NCBI GenBank assembly: GCA_040081265.1
Contig: JBEBGV010000113.1
Span: forward strand, 1 to 8,860
Direction of reading: 5' to 3'
Origin: JBEBGV01 sp040081265
GTDB taxonomy: Bacteria > Acidobacteriota > Vicinamibacteria > Vicinamibacterales > UBA2999
DNA: 8,860 bases
In this document: piece by piece, positions 1 to 7,235 of the stretch
How the letters are laid out: every line of letters begins with the position of its first letter
Position numbering within the stretch: the first letter of the stretch is position 1
The notes under the pieces: generated by a model
Told to the model about the DNA's origin: nothing
The model's input: only the letters and a program-made list of their open reading frames with translations
The model's database searches: none
Program-made: the position numbers and the translations under genes

Positions 1-1
1 G

Positions 2-3000
2 CCAAGGATTAAGGCTCTAGCGCCAGTGCCTCGCTGGGGACGGGCGATTAGGCTCTACGCTCAGAGTCTGGCGGAACAGGGTTCCGGCCTGGCGTCGTGG
101 AAGTCAGCTTCGGACCAGTTGTCCGCAACGGACCCCCAGACACAGCTCGCGCGGGATCTGTTTCTAGATGGGCTGTTGCTGGCAATCAATTCCGAGATCC
201 TACTCGAGCAAGTCTGGAAAGATCTGCTCGAGGATCGCGGTCAAATCGTTCGACGCATTCTCAAACGTTTGCTGCACGTGGCGACGATTCCCGATTGGCG
301 GATAGCGCTGCTCCGGCGGAAAGAACTCGCCGACGATCACTTGGGAGCGTGGTTCCGGATTCCTGTTCCACTCTACTGGTATCCCGTGCTTCGTGTGCTC
401 AGCAAGCACGCAACTGATGTCGGTCAGAATGCCTTGTACCACGCCGCGGAAGTCTGCGGCCTCTGGCTTCGAACGATGCCGCTCGGCACTCTGGGTCGGC
501 GCGAAGCCGGAGCGTTGGCGGTGGCACTCGGCCGCGAGATGCAGGATCTCCTCGTAGAGGACACATATTTCAAGGACAGCACGAAACACATTTTCGAAGC
601 CGCTTTGCAGGCGGCTCCCGAGTTCGCGGATGAAGTCGGTCAGATGGCCCTTGAGCTGGCCGGCCGTCGCCCTCAGCCTGGACATGCCATTGAGCGAAAG
701 AAGCAATGGAGAGAGCGGCAGGCTTCGCTCCACGCCGACTGGATCAAGAAGAACCCGGAACGCGCACGACGACCACCTCCAGTGGGGACATTTCTGCCGC
801 AGGGCGGCCGCATGCGCTCACCCGCTGAGGACGGCCCAAGCCGTAGGGTCCCAGACGATTTCCAAGCCGCGGTATTGGACGGCGCTGCGCTCCAGCCGCT
901 AGTCGCGACTAATCCCGAGGTCGCGCGAGAAGTTCTTCTTGCTGTCTGCATCGAAGAGCCTCGGCGCGAGGACCCTTACAACGATCGGATGTTCCTAATT
1001 GGCCGATGCGGCCTTGAAGATTGGCGGCACGGATACCCAGCCATGTACTGGAAGGGGCCGTTTCTTGCGTTCCTGCGGGCCCAACCCAAAGCGGGCATCG
1101 AAGCGGTCGTTCGGCTCGTCAATCACGCAACGAGTAGATGGCTCGAAGCAGCGGCCGGCCCCGATGCTACCGAAGAACGCCGAAGCCGCTTCGGCCTTGA
1201 GTTCACGTTCGGAGATCGAACAGTCGTCTGGTCTGGCGACGCGAATGTGTTCGGCTGGCATCGAACGTCGTCCTTGCATTGCAGCACCGTCGAATGTGCT
1301 CTCATGGCGCTGGAAAAGTGGCTCTACGAGGAGCTCGATGCTAAACGTGAGATTGCCGACTCGGTCCAGGTTGTCTTTCAGGATGCGCGCTCACTCGCCT
1401 TTGCCGGCGTGTTGATCGCGGTTGGGATGCGACAACCGCAGCTGTTCGCGGGCGTTCTGCTTCCCCTGTTGGGTAACTTCCACATCTTTCGGACCCAGTT
1501 GAGCTGGGCTCAACACGAATCAGCCGAAATGTGGCGATCGGAGCTGGCGAATTTGGGCGAGCAGCTCGCTCCGATGGCGGTCGAATGGCACCGTCTGCCT
1601 CACCGGCGATACCTGCTACAAGACTTGGCGCAGCGAGTGATGCTGCATCACGACGAACTGCAACGCTATTTATCGGATCGGGTCCGGACAACATGGGCAG
1701 CTCTTCTGGAACATCCTGGCGTCGAGCGTGACAGCGTCGAACTCATGCTGGCGCGATTCGACTCGGCGAATTACAAGAAGACCCCACAGCCGGATGGTAC
1801 CGTCCTGATCGAATGGACCGTGCCTGCAGAACTGTCAGCGAGACTTGCCACGAGACAGCAAGGCACTTCCATCAAGCTGCTGTCGGTCGGCCTGGCCCCG
1901 CGCGCGCGCCGTCTGCTTCGAGACCAAGAGGCCTTAACCTCGGCGGAGATTGATGCATTTGCCGAGGACGTTCAACGGTTGGGCAGTTGGCAACCTGCTG
2001 ACTTGGATCGCGCGGAACAGCAGTACCGGATCAACTCGCTCGCCGGCGGAATAGCCGTTCTGGTCATCAAGCATCGGATCTGGTTGTCGGAGCATACCGA
2101 GATCGAAGACTGGTGCTTCGAGGTCGCACAGACTGTGACAGCACTCGTCGACGGAGAGCGCGACAGTCCGATGTCCTTGCTCGAGAACAACGCCGAAGCG
2201 TTTCTCGGCGAACTTGGCGTTGCACTCCTGGCCGAACGCCAAGACGAGTGGGTGTCTCGGCTCGCGTTCAATGGGGTGACGGGATACTTTTATAGCTCGA
2301 CCTGGCGGACGATGTGGCTTGCGTGCGACCGGCGCGCCACTCTGGGCCACCGCTTTGACGAACTAATTAACGTGCTGGCCTTCTGGTCTGCTCTCCGACT
2401 GGCCGCGATGCGCGAATCCCGGCATCTCGATGACCCGCTCGCTTTGAATCGATTCCGCGAGGCTCTCTACCGGCGATATGCACGGGGGCGATTGCGAGGG
2501 CCGCTCACGCCCCTGAAGGCAACTGAGACGCTCGGTCGCCGACTTGCTCGCCGCATTGATCGCGTGCGCATGTCACCGGAACAGCGGCGCGTTGCCGAGG
2601 CTCGCGAAGCCTGGGCAGCAGACCATTCGGACGCGCGGAAGCGATCTAGGAATACTCCGGACGTGGACCTGGAGGTGTTGGCACGCGGTTTCGGATTCTT
2701 GCCGGCAATGATGAGGGGCTCCATGCCCGAGGACGAGCCGCGTAAGACCCGCTACATCGACGAGATGTTTGAGCTGGAAATGCGGACCTTCTTGCCCGTC
2801 ACGGCTGCCGGCGATGAGCTTGAGGTCGATGGCACGCCGCACTACTTCGATGTCTGGTTGATCCAGAATGTTGCCGAGTTCATCGCTCACGCGCAGTCGC
2901 TCGAGATTGCGCGTTGTTACTACCAGCCGATTCTCGCCCTTGGCCCGCGGGCTCGGTATTGGGTCGACGATTTCTTACACGGGTGGGTGCGCGTAGGGCT

Positions 3001-3553
3001 GGATGTCACCACAGATCGCCAGATGTTCGTCGCAATTTGGCAGGACATGGTGGACTTTACCCTCGCGCAGCCCCATTGGCGGCCCCGGGTACCGGGTTAC
3101 TGGTCGCCTGCGGAATCGCTCGCGACCGATCTAATGGGGCTGGACAGGGAGTCGGCGGCGATCCTAGGAAGAAAGGAGTTCACGGACGTCGTCGAGGCCA
3201 TGGCACCCGCGTTCAAGCGTTGGGCAGCGGTCTGGCTCACGCAGGCGACAGCGGCGGCGGGGTTCGCTCATTTTCTGGTAACCGAGGCGGGTTCCGTGTT
3301 GCTGGCTTCAGGTATCCCCGCGCTCGCTGCAGTGGTGAGCTCGTTCCGCAAGGATGACTGGGATCAGCAAGGCTTGGGTCTGCTGATCACAGAGGCGCTC
3401 GCGAGCTGCTGGACGAAGCTTCGGCCGCAAGTAGAGCGAGAACAAGAACTGAGAGAAGCGTTTCTGACGCTGCTAACCGATTTGTCCGCACGACAAGTCC
3501 CCGAAGCGCTTCACCTCCGCGATCGAGTGTCAACGTTGTTCGGTTCAAGCTGA
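2..3553 (+). CDS. Large helical protein, probable C-terminal part of a STAND/NLR-like ATPase (5'-partial)
   Basis: The reading frame is open to the left edge: the eight codons before the first possible start (GTG at 26) contain no stop, so the gene almost certainly begins upstream. About 1,183 residues are visible. They are rich in alpha-helical, Leu/Ala/Trp-containing segments and show no Walker A or other enzyme motif. Numbering from the GTG, residues 1-215 are helical, about 216-276 form a basic, proline-rich linker, and from 277 a second long helical array runs to the end. Segments such as ALMALEKWLYEELD and FLRAQPKAGIEAVVRLVNHA resemble, from memory, the helical sensor regions of very large bacterial STAND ATPases, whose NTPase would lie upstream. 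Pairing with a TIR gene fits such a sensor role. This is inference; it could be another large helical scaffold. The gene ends in TGA, 105 bases before the zinc-ribbon gene. Confidence 0.5.
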   Translation, partial: PRIKALAPVPRWGRAIRLYAQSLAEQGSGLASWKSASDQLSATDPQTQLARDLFLDGLLLAINSEILLEQVWKDLLEDRGQIVRRILKRLLHVATIPDWRIALLRRKELADDHLGAWFRIPVPLYWYPVLRVLSKHATDVGQNALYHAAEVCGLWLRTMPLGTLGRREAGALAVALGREMQDLLVEDTYFKDSTKHIFEAALQAAPEFADEVGQMALELAGRRPQPGHAIERKKQWRERQASLHADWIKKNPERARRPPPVGTFLPQGGRMRSPAEDGPSRRVPDDFQAAVLDGAALQPLVATNPEVAREVLLAVCIEEPRREDPYNDRMFLIGRCGLEDWRHGYPAMYWKGPFLAFLRAQPKAGIEAVVRLVNHATSRWLEAAAGPDATEERRSRFGLEFTFGDRTVVWSGDANVFGWHRTSSLHCSTVECALMALEKWLYEELDAKREIADSVQVVFQDARSLAFAGVLIAVGMRQPQLFAGVLLPLLGNFHIFRTQLSWAQHESAEMWRSELANLGEQLAPMAVEWHRLPHRRYLLQDLAQRVMLHHDELQRYLSDRVRTTWAALLEHPGVERDSVELMLARFDSANYKKTPQPDGTVLIEWTVPAELSARLATRQQGTSIKLLSVGLAPRARRLLRDQEALTSAEIDAFAEDVQRLGSWQPADLDRAEQQYRINSLAGGIAVLVIKHRIWLSEHTEIEDWCFEVAQTVTALVDGERDSPMSLLENNAEAFLGELGVALLAERQDEWVSRLAFNGVTGYFYSSTWRTMWLACDRRATLGHRFDELINVLAFWSALRLAAMRESRHLDDPLALNRFREALYRRYARGRLRGPLTPLKATETLGRRLARRIDRVRMSPEQRRVAEAREAWAADHSDARKRSRNTPDVDLEVLARGFGFLPAMMRGSMPEDEPRKTRYIDEMFELEMRTFLPVTAAGDELEVDGTPHYFDVWLIQNVAEFIAHAQSLEIARCYYQPILALGPRARYWVDDFLHGWVRVGLDVTTDRQMFVAIWQDMVDFTLAQPHWRPRVPGYWSPAESLATDLMGLDRESAAILGRKEFTDVVEAMAPAFKRWAAVWLTQATAAAGFAHFLVTEAGSVLLASGIPALAAVVSSFRKDDWDQQGLGLLITEALASCWTKLRPQVEREQELREAFLTLLTDLSARQVPEALHLRDRVSTLFGSS

Positions 3554-3658
3554 GGATTGTAGTGCAGGCGCTTGAGCGCCCAACCTGGCGCGCCCCGTAA
3601 CACGAGTGGCCGCCAGCCGACGCGATAAACTCAAGGGCATAGGAGATTGCAGGAGCCT
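3554..3658. other. Short intergenic gap with a GC-rich hairpin
   Basis: This 105-base spacer separates the large gene from the zinc-ribbon gene. A perfect hairpin, GGCGC-ttga-GCGCC, lies at 3567-3580, followed at 3586-3593 by a second GC palindrome (TGGCGCGCC region). There is no T-run, so it is not a typical intrinsic terminator. I see no convincing -35/-10 pair. The downstream genes may be co-transcribed with the large gene or have a weak promoter here; the sequence does not decide. Confidence 0.3.
3641..3655 (+). promoter_or_regulatory. Two AGGAG Shine-Dalgarno candidates bearing on the zinc-ribbon start
   Basis: AGGAG occurs at 3641-3645 and again at 3651-3655. The first lies 1 base before the in-frame TTG at 3647 and 13 bases before the ATG at 3659; the second lies 3 bases before the ATG. 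No pairing has ideal spacing (about 5-9), but neither site suits the TTG, so ATG 3659 is the better start. Confidence 0.45.
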
Positions 3659-4243
3659 ATGGGCGATTCCGACCAAACCGACGAACACACGAAGGTGACG
3701 TTCGGCGTCTCGATGGGCACAGATCGCGATGGGTTTCTCCGACGCGCCTGTGACTCATGCGGTCGCGAGTTCAAGACTGAGACCGATCCCGCAGATCTCC
3801 AGTGGGCACTCGGCGCGCAATGTCAACGTATGGGGCTGGACGTCGGCGATCGGGATGGCGAGAGTGCGCGGCCCGATTCCTTGACGTGCCCTTTCTGTAA
3901 ACACGAAGCCGCTGGCAGCGAGATGCATACGAACGAAACGGTGGAGTACCTGCAACGACTTGTGTACCGTGACTACATGTTGCCGCAGATAAACCAGACG
4001 TTTGCGGGGCTTGAAGAGACTATCGGACGTGGTGCTCACGGCAGTGGCCGTGGCTTCTTGTCCATGTCGCTCAAGTTCACGCATAACCGAACTCCCACAC
4101 CGCCACGGCCGGTTCACGGACCAGAAGCTCCTGACATGAAGATCGTCACATTCCTTTGCTGCGGTAAACGGATCAAAGTGCCTGAATCGTGGTTCGCGAT
4201 CGACCTCTGTGTGTATTGCAAGACTTCAGTGCTTCTGGTGTAA
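3659..4243 (+). CDS. Cysteine-rich double zinc-ribbon protein, uncharacterised, TIR-gene partner
   Basis: A 194-residue protein with no signal peptide or membrane segment, so probably cytosolic. Numbering from ATG 3659, cysteine pairs lie at C31/C34 (CDSC) and C77/C80 (CPFC), enough for one four-Cys zinc site, with C167, C168, C184 and C187 (CC...CVYC) forming a likely second ribbon near the C-terminus. The N-terminal stretch DGFLRRACDSCGREFK matches, from memory, a widespread uncharacterised bacterial family opening with a similar DGFLRR-Cys-x2-Cys pattern. The middle (about 95-155) has no recognisable motif. A TTG at 3647 is in frame and would add four residues; the ATG is preferred. The gene stops 15 bases before the TIR gene, so the two are very likely co-translated. 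Function unknown: nucleic-acid or protein binding by the ribbons, perhaps regulating the TIR effector, is inference. Confidence 0.85.
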   Translation: MGDSDQTDEHTKVTFGVSMGTDRDGFLRRACDSCGREFKTETDPADLQWALGAQCQRMGLDVGDRDGESARPDSLTCPFCKHEAAGSEMHTNETVEYLQRLVYRDYMLPQINQTFAGLEETIGRGAHGSGRGFLSMSLKFTHNRTPTPPRPVHGPEAPDMKIVTFLCCGKRIKVPESWFAIDLCVYCKTSVLLV

Positions 4244-4249
4244 CAGGAC

Positions 4250-4254
4250 GAGGA
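4250..4254 (+). promoter_or_regulatory. Ribosome binding site supporting the GTG start of the TIR gene
   Basis: GAGGA lies 4 bases before GTG 4259, just after the stop codon of the zinc-ribbon gene. A second in-frame GTG at 4265 lies 10 bases from it and is a less likely start. The nearby ATG at 4254 is in another frame and closes after four codons at a TGA (4266-4268), so it cannot start the TIR protein. Confidence 0.55.
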
Positions 4255-4258
4255 TGTT

Positions 4259-5182
4259 GTGGAAGTGATACTGACGTCGGATCAGGTCGCAAACTCTTTA
4301 CGACAGTTCAAGAGCAGACGCGACAGCCTCCTACATGACGACATCGCCACGTTTGAGCATCAGCTTGGACGGTTTCTGGACTTTTGTGCGAACGATCCAC
4401 TCGCTCGCAAGGTGCTTGCGCCGGCGGAGGCTCGGACCGTTGACCCCGAAGCATGGTGGGATGCCGCTAGCCAGCACAATCCGGATGCGTCATTTCCGAG
4501 CGACCCCGACGACGAGTTGGGACTGAGGTACAGGCTTCTTCAATCAGCGCGAACCGACCCCAATCGCATCTTCAACCTTGGGATTGCCCATCACCAGAAC
4601 AAGCGCGATGGCTGGGTCGAATTCTTCCGTACTCTCATCGTCCGACCGTTTGCGGACGAACTGAGCCATCGCATCGGCGAGGCCGCGAATTTGGCGACGC
4701 CAGAAGCGCGTAGCGTCCAAGCGGTTCCACTGTCGCGGATTCCACGTGCCAACGAGACGAAGATCTTCCTTAGTCACAAGTCCGTAGACAAGCCATTGGT
4801 GTATCGCTACTACCACGCTCTGAAGACACTGGGTTTCGACCCATGGCTAGATGAAAGGGCCATGCCGGCGGGCGCCAATCTCGAGCGCGAGGTGCTGCGC
4901 GGATTTGAAGAGTCCTGCGCGGCCGTGTTTTTCATCACCGCGAGTTTCAAGGATGAGAAGTACCTGGCGGCCGAAGTCGACTATGCGGTCATGCAGAAGC
5001 GCAAAAAAGAAAAGAAGTTCGCGATCGTGACCCTCAGGTATACCAATGCCGCGGCGGTCCCCGGCCTGCTGACACCGTACATCTACAAGGATGTGTCCAA
5101 CGACTTGGAAGGCTTCGAAGAACTGTTGAAGGCCCTGCCGATTGAGCTGGGCCAAGTCCGCTGGAAAAGCCACATCGTGTAA
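4259..5182 (+). CDS. TIR-domain effector with unknown N-terminal helical domain
   Basis: A 307-residue soluble protein. Residues 1 to about 160 are a helical domain of unknown type with an acidic stretch near 81-86 (SDPDDE) and no recognised catalytic motif. Residues about 167-295 form a TIR domain: first strand KIFLSHKSVDKPLV (168-181), the second strand and following loop at GFDPWLDERAMPAGANL (192-208), the strand AAVFFITASF (221-230), then KYLAAEVDYA containing E239, which sits where catalytic NADase TIR domains carry their essential glutamate. Bacterial TIR effectors typically hydrolyse or cyclise NAD+ after phage sensing, killing or arresting the host; that activity here is inferred from family membership. 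TIR domains at the C-terminus behind a sensing or oligomerising domain are common in such effectors. The upstream zinc-ribbon and large helical genes suggest a sensor-effector operon. Start GTG is supported by GAGGA four bases upstream. Confidence 0.9.
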   Translation: MEVILTSDQVANSLRQFKSRRDSLLHDDIATFEHQLGRFLDFCANDPLARKVLAPAEARTVDPEAWWDAASQHNPDASFPSDPDDELGLRYRLLQSARTDPNRIFNLGIAHHQNKRDGWVEFFRTLIVRPFADELSHRIGEAANLATPEARSVQAVPLSRIPRANETKIFLSHKSVDKPLVYRYYHALKTLGFDPWLDERAMPAGANLEREVLRGFEESCAAVFFITASFKDEKYLAAEVDYAVMQKRKKEKKFAIVTLRYTNAAAVPGLLTPYIYKDVSNDLEGFEELLKALPIELGQVRWKSHIV

Positions 5183-5389
5183 GCCGAGACTGTGCCGGGC
5201 ACGCGCCGCCGCACGCACAGAGGAGTCAGCTTGACTGGGCGATGGTGGTGACGAGCGCTTTGAGTGGAGCCGTAACCGCAAACAGCGGGTGTGATAGGAC
5301 TGTGATACGTCGTCCTCAAAACCTCGAGGAACATGGAGGTTTACGGACGCACACCGGGTAGTGCCTGTTGCGGGTTAAGTGGTTCAGGG

Positions 5390-5402
5390 CCTACAACGTA
5401 GG
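5390..5402. repeat. Short perfect inverted repeat
   Basis: CCTAC and GTAGG flank a three-base loop (aac), 36 bases from the tRNA fragment's broken end. There is no T-run, so it is not a standard terminator. Its closeness to the tRNA break may be chance. Confidence 0.3.
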
Positions 5403-5437
5403 GTGTGTTGGAGTGGCTTGGTATTCCTGACGCGCTT

Positions 5438-5479
5438 CGCTTTCCAAGCGTGCTCCTTCAACCACTCGGACATCTCTCC
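5438..5479 (-). pseudogene. tRNA-Ser(GGA) 5' half, truncated
   Basis: Read on the minus strand from 5479, the sequence begins GGAGAGATGTCCGAGTGGTT and continues through GGAGCACGCTTGGAAAGCG. This matches the acceptor strand (GGAGAGA), the D arm with TCC/GGA stem, and the anticodon stem-loop CACGC-TTGGAAA with anticodon GGA (serine, UCC/UCU codons). The 3' anticodon strand should read GCGTG but reads GCGAA, and nothing downstream resembles a variable arm, a T arm (GTTCGAATC) or a 3' acceptor strand TCTCTCC. The gene therefore stops at about tRNA position 41 and cannot make a tRNA. Breakage in the anticodon stem-loop is a common crossover position for tyrosine recombinases, so this is probably an island-boundary scar. 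A functional half-tRNA is possible but unsupported. Confidence 0.75.
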
Positions 5480-5860
5480 GTACTTGTAGAATCAGCAGTT
5501 TACGGGCAAGGGTTGAGCCCGGAACCTTGAATTGTGTCAGACCTCCAAATGTCTTGCGATCACTTACGGCCACGTGAACCCGAGTGCCGGCGCCTGTGGA
5601 CGGGCGCCTCCAGGATAAGCCGCCGCGTAGTGGAACGAGCTCCAGGAGGGTCCGATTCGACGCGAACCAGCGGGGCGCGGGAGCATTTCGGCTCGAGAAC
5701 AACGGCACTCCGCCCACATCATCGGCGGCGTGGCGCCTCGCCGTCGACAATTTGCTGAGCGACCTGACTCGCGCCCACCGATTTTTCGTGAGGCACCTGC
5801 GAGCCGGTTGCCTGGACCGCAGCGCCGTCGGAGATCGGGAGCTCTGCTACTGTACCTGCG

Positions 5861-6559
5861 ATGCGCTGCGGCCGCGGAAAAGCCGAGCCGGACGAACTCA
5901 CGAGGACACGGCTGTTCGCTGCATCCGGGGGCTATTGCGGCAAACCGGACTGCGCCCGCGCGTTGTTTCGCGAGGTCAAAAGAACGAGGTTTCACCTGGC
6001 GGAGATCGCCCACATCTTCGCCGCCGGTGACAAGGGGCCACGCGCCAATAAGGCCCTCACCCGGGCAGAGCGCGGCGCGTTCGAAAACCTGATCCTGCTC
6101 TGCGCTCTCTGTCATACAGAGATCGACAAGCTGCCCGACATCTACACCGACGATGTGGTGCGCGGCTGGAAGGAGCAGCACGCCCAGAAGCTCGCCAGAG
6201 TGTTTGGCGTTCAGGTCTACTCGGACAGGCTCTCGTGTCGACGCGCGATCCAGCCGATTTTCGACGAGAATCTGGGGATCTTCGATAACTACGGGCCTGA
6301 GAACGAGTACCGGAATAACCCCGAAAGCGACATGGCTGTCGTTTGGCGGAGAAAGATGCTCGGCCAGCTTCTGCCAAACAATCATCGAATTCTGGCAACG
6401 CTAGACGCCAACCGAACGCTGATGACCGAGGCGGAACGCCGGGTCGTCGAAGAGTTTCGGCAGCATGTCGACGATCAATGGCATCGACACGCCGGCGGCG
6501 GTGAGCGCATGCCGAGCCGGCGTTATCCTGCCGCGCTGAACGCGATTCTGGTGGACTGA
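5861..6559 (+). CDS. HNH endonuclease with extra C-terminal domain
   Basis: A 232-residue protein whose residues about 15-90 form a zinc-stabilised HNH nuclease: SGGYCGKPDC (C26, C31), then AEIAHI with the first catalytic histidine H51, the GPR turn (59-61), FENLILLC with N77 and C81, and C84/H85 (LCALCH). C26, C31, C81 and C84 probably bind structural zinc; H51, N77 and H85 are the HNH triad that would bind the metal ion and cut DNA. Residues about 125-232 are a separate domain with IFDNYGP (140-146), LLPNNHRIL (170-178) and a helical FRQHVDDQWHRH segment (199-210). I have seen similar YGP...PNN patterns in other accessory proteins but cannot name a family. ATG 5861 is the first start codon after an in-frame TGA at 5789; no clear Shine-Dalgarno precedes it. 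It opens a three-gene operon and is the likely DNA-damaging component. Confidence 0.9.
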   Translation: MRCGRGKAEPDELTRTRLFAASGGYCGKPDCARALFREVKRTRFHLAEIAHIFAAGDKGPRANKALTRAERGAFENLILLCALCHTEIDKLPDIYTDDVVRGWKEQHAQKLARVFGVQVYSDRLSCRRAIQPIFDENLGIFDNYGPENEYRNNPESDMAVVWRRKMLGQLLPNNHRILATLDANRTLMTEAERRVVEEFRQHVDDQWHRHAGGGERMPSRRYPAALNAILVD

Positions 6560-6563
6560 CCCG

Positions 6564-7232
6564 ATGAACAAGCAGCGGGATGACACTTGGACGGGACAGT
6601 TCGTGAAGAACGGACTCAACAAGCATAACAGCGTCGAGTCGGTCGAACTCCTCGGCCCCAAATTGATCAGGATTCACCGGAAGACGCACGATTCCGTAGT
6701 GGTCGCGACGACAGCGGTCGAGCGCCTCGATGCAGCGGCGTTCAGGGCGGCCATCAATGGGGCGGCGCTGCATCCGGACTACGTCGTAAACATTCCAGCC
6801 GAATCAATAGTGTTGGGTGATGCGATCCAACTCGCCCGGCAACATGGCGTAGGAGTCGGGCAGTTCAAGGACCTGATGGGGGCTCTGGGGTCCAGCGACG
6901 TCTCTCGCTATTTGAGCAGCGACATCCGCTATGTGGAGGAGAATCTCCCTCAACACGAGCAGGTCAAGAGCATCGAGCCGCTCGCAGACCGCCACTACCG
7001 CATCGAACGCCACGCTCTCCCGCCGGCGCAAGTCGTTTTCATTCACGAGTACGACCTGACGGTCGACCACGTCCGCATGGCGAAGCAGCGCTACCGGTCG
7101 TTCAGCGCGATCGTCATCACAAATCCTAACGGGCACGCGACGGGCGAGGCGGAACGGCTCGCGGCAACCATGAACTGTCGTATCTATATCTGGAAAACCT
7201 TCTACGGCGCGCTCAACAAGCGCGTGGTCTAA
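6564..7232 (+). CDS. Unrecognised protein made of two tandem copies of one domain
   Basis: A 222-residue soluble protein between the HNH and nucleotidyltransferase genes; I do not recognise its family. Residues about 14-110 and 124-219 are two copies of one unit. With an offset of 110, H21/H131, V24/V134, S26/S136, E28/E138, L30/L140, R36/R146, I37/I147 and R39/R149 match, and later P78/P188, G85/G194, A87/A196, LA 90-91/199-200, K102/K211 and GAL 106-108/215-217. Each unit reads as beta-beta-beta-alpha-beta-alpha. The end of each (VVNIP or IVITNP, a glycine, a helix with LA, a strand, then GAL) resembles the second half of Mrr-like restriction-endonuclease folds, but I see no D...ExK catalytic set. 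It may be a degenerate, non-cutting DNA-binding or assembly subunit. The start lies four bases after the HNH stop, with a weak GGTGGA upstream, implying translational coupling. Confidence 0.85.
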   Translation: MNKQRDDTWTGQFVKNGLNKHNSVESVELLGPKLIRIHRKTHDSVVVATTAVERLDAAAFRAAINGAALHPDYVVNIPAESIVLGDAIQLARQHGVGVGQFKDLMGALGSSDVSRYLSSDIRYVEENLPQHEQVKSIEPLADRHYRIERHALPPAQVVFIHEYDLTVDHVRMAKQRYRSFSAIVITNPNGHATGEAERLAATMNCRIYIWKTFYGALNKRVV

Positions 7233-7235
7233 CCC

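Larger units (their letters stand above)
5183..5860. other. 678-base region without a convincing gene, probable module boundary
   Basis: No reading frame here has recognisable protein motifs together with a plausible start; the longest ones (5391-5750 minus, 5584-6030 plus) overlap the tRNA fragment or the HNH gene and look like GC-driven chance frames. The identifiable content is a truncated tRNA-Ser on the minus strand (5438-5479), a direct repeat TGTGATA at 5290-5296 and 5301-5307, and a small perfect hairpin CCTAC-aac-GTAGG at 5390-5402. I find no integrase, transposase, CRISPR repeat or clear promoter for the HNH operon. The region may be degraded DNA left after integration or recombination between the TIR module and the HNH module. 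Confidence 0.5.

Noticed and set aside
3567..3580. Hairpin after the large gene as an intrinsic terminator
   Set aside because: The stem has only five pairs and is not followed by a T-run.
5481..5509. Possible tRNA promoter (TTGCCC, then TACAAG on the minus strand)
   Set aside because: The spacer is only 15 bases and the -10-like box lies three bases from the tRNA 5' end, which would put the transcription start inside the tRNA.
5590..5613. GGCGCCT repeated twice, with another copy near 5733
   Set aside because: These are short, GC-rich and irregularly spaced, as expected by chance at this base composition; not a CRISPR or iteron array.
5391..5750. Minus-strand frame of 119 residues in the non-coding region
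   Set aside because: It runs through the tRNA-Ser fragment, shows no motif, and shares its region with other overlapping chance frames.
5808..5853. Possible promoter of the HNH operon (TTGCCT ... TACTGT)
   Set aside because: The 34-base spacing is far outside the usual 16-18, and no better pair is visible nearby.
5584..6030. Plus-strand frame of 148 residues just before the HNH gene
   Set aside because: It overlaps the HNH core in another frame and has a basic, arginine-rich composition typical of shifted GC-rich frames.
5564..6385. Long minus-strand frame (273 residues) opposite the HNH gene
   Set aside because: It lies antisense to a gene with clear catalytic motifs, has no recognisable protein signature, and is explained by high GC suppressing stop codons.
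6057..6773. Minus-strand frame of 238 residues
   Set aside because: It is antisense to the HNH gene and the start of the duplicated-domain gene, with arginine-rich low-complexity content and no motif.
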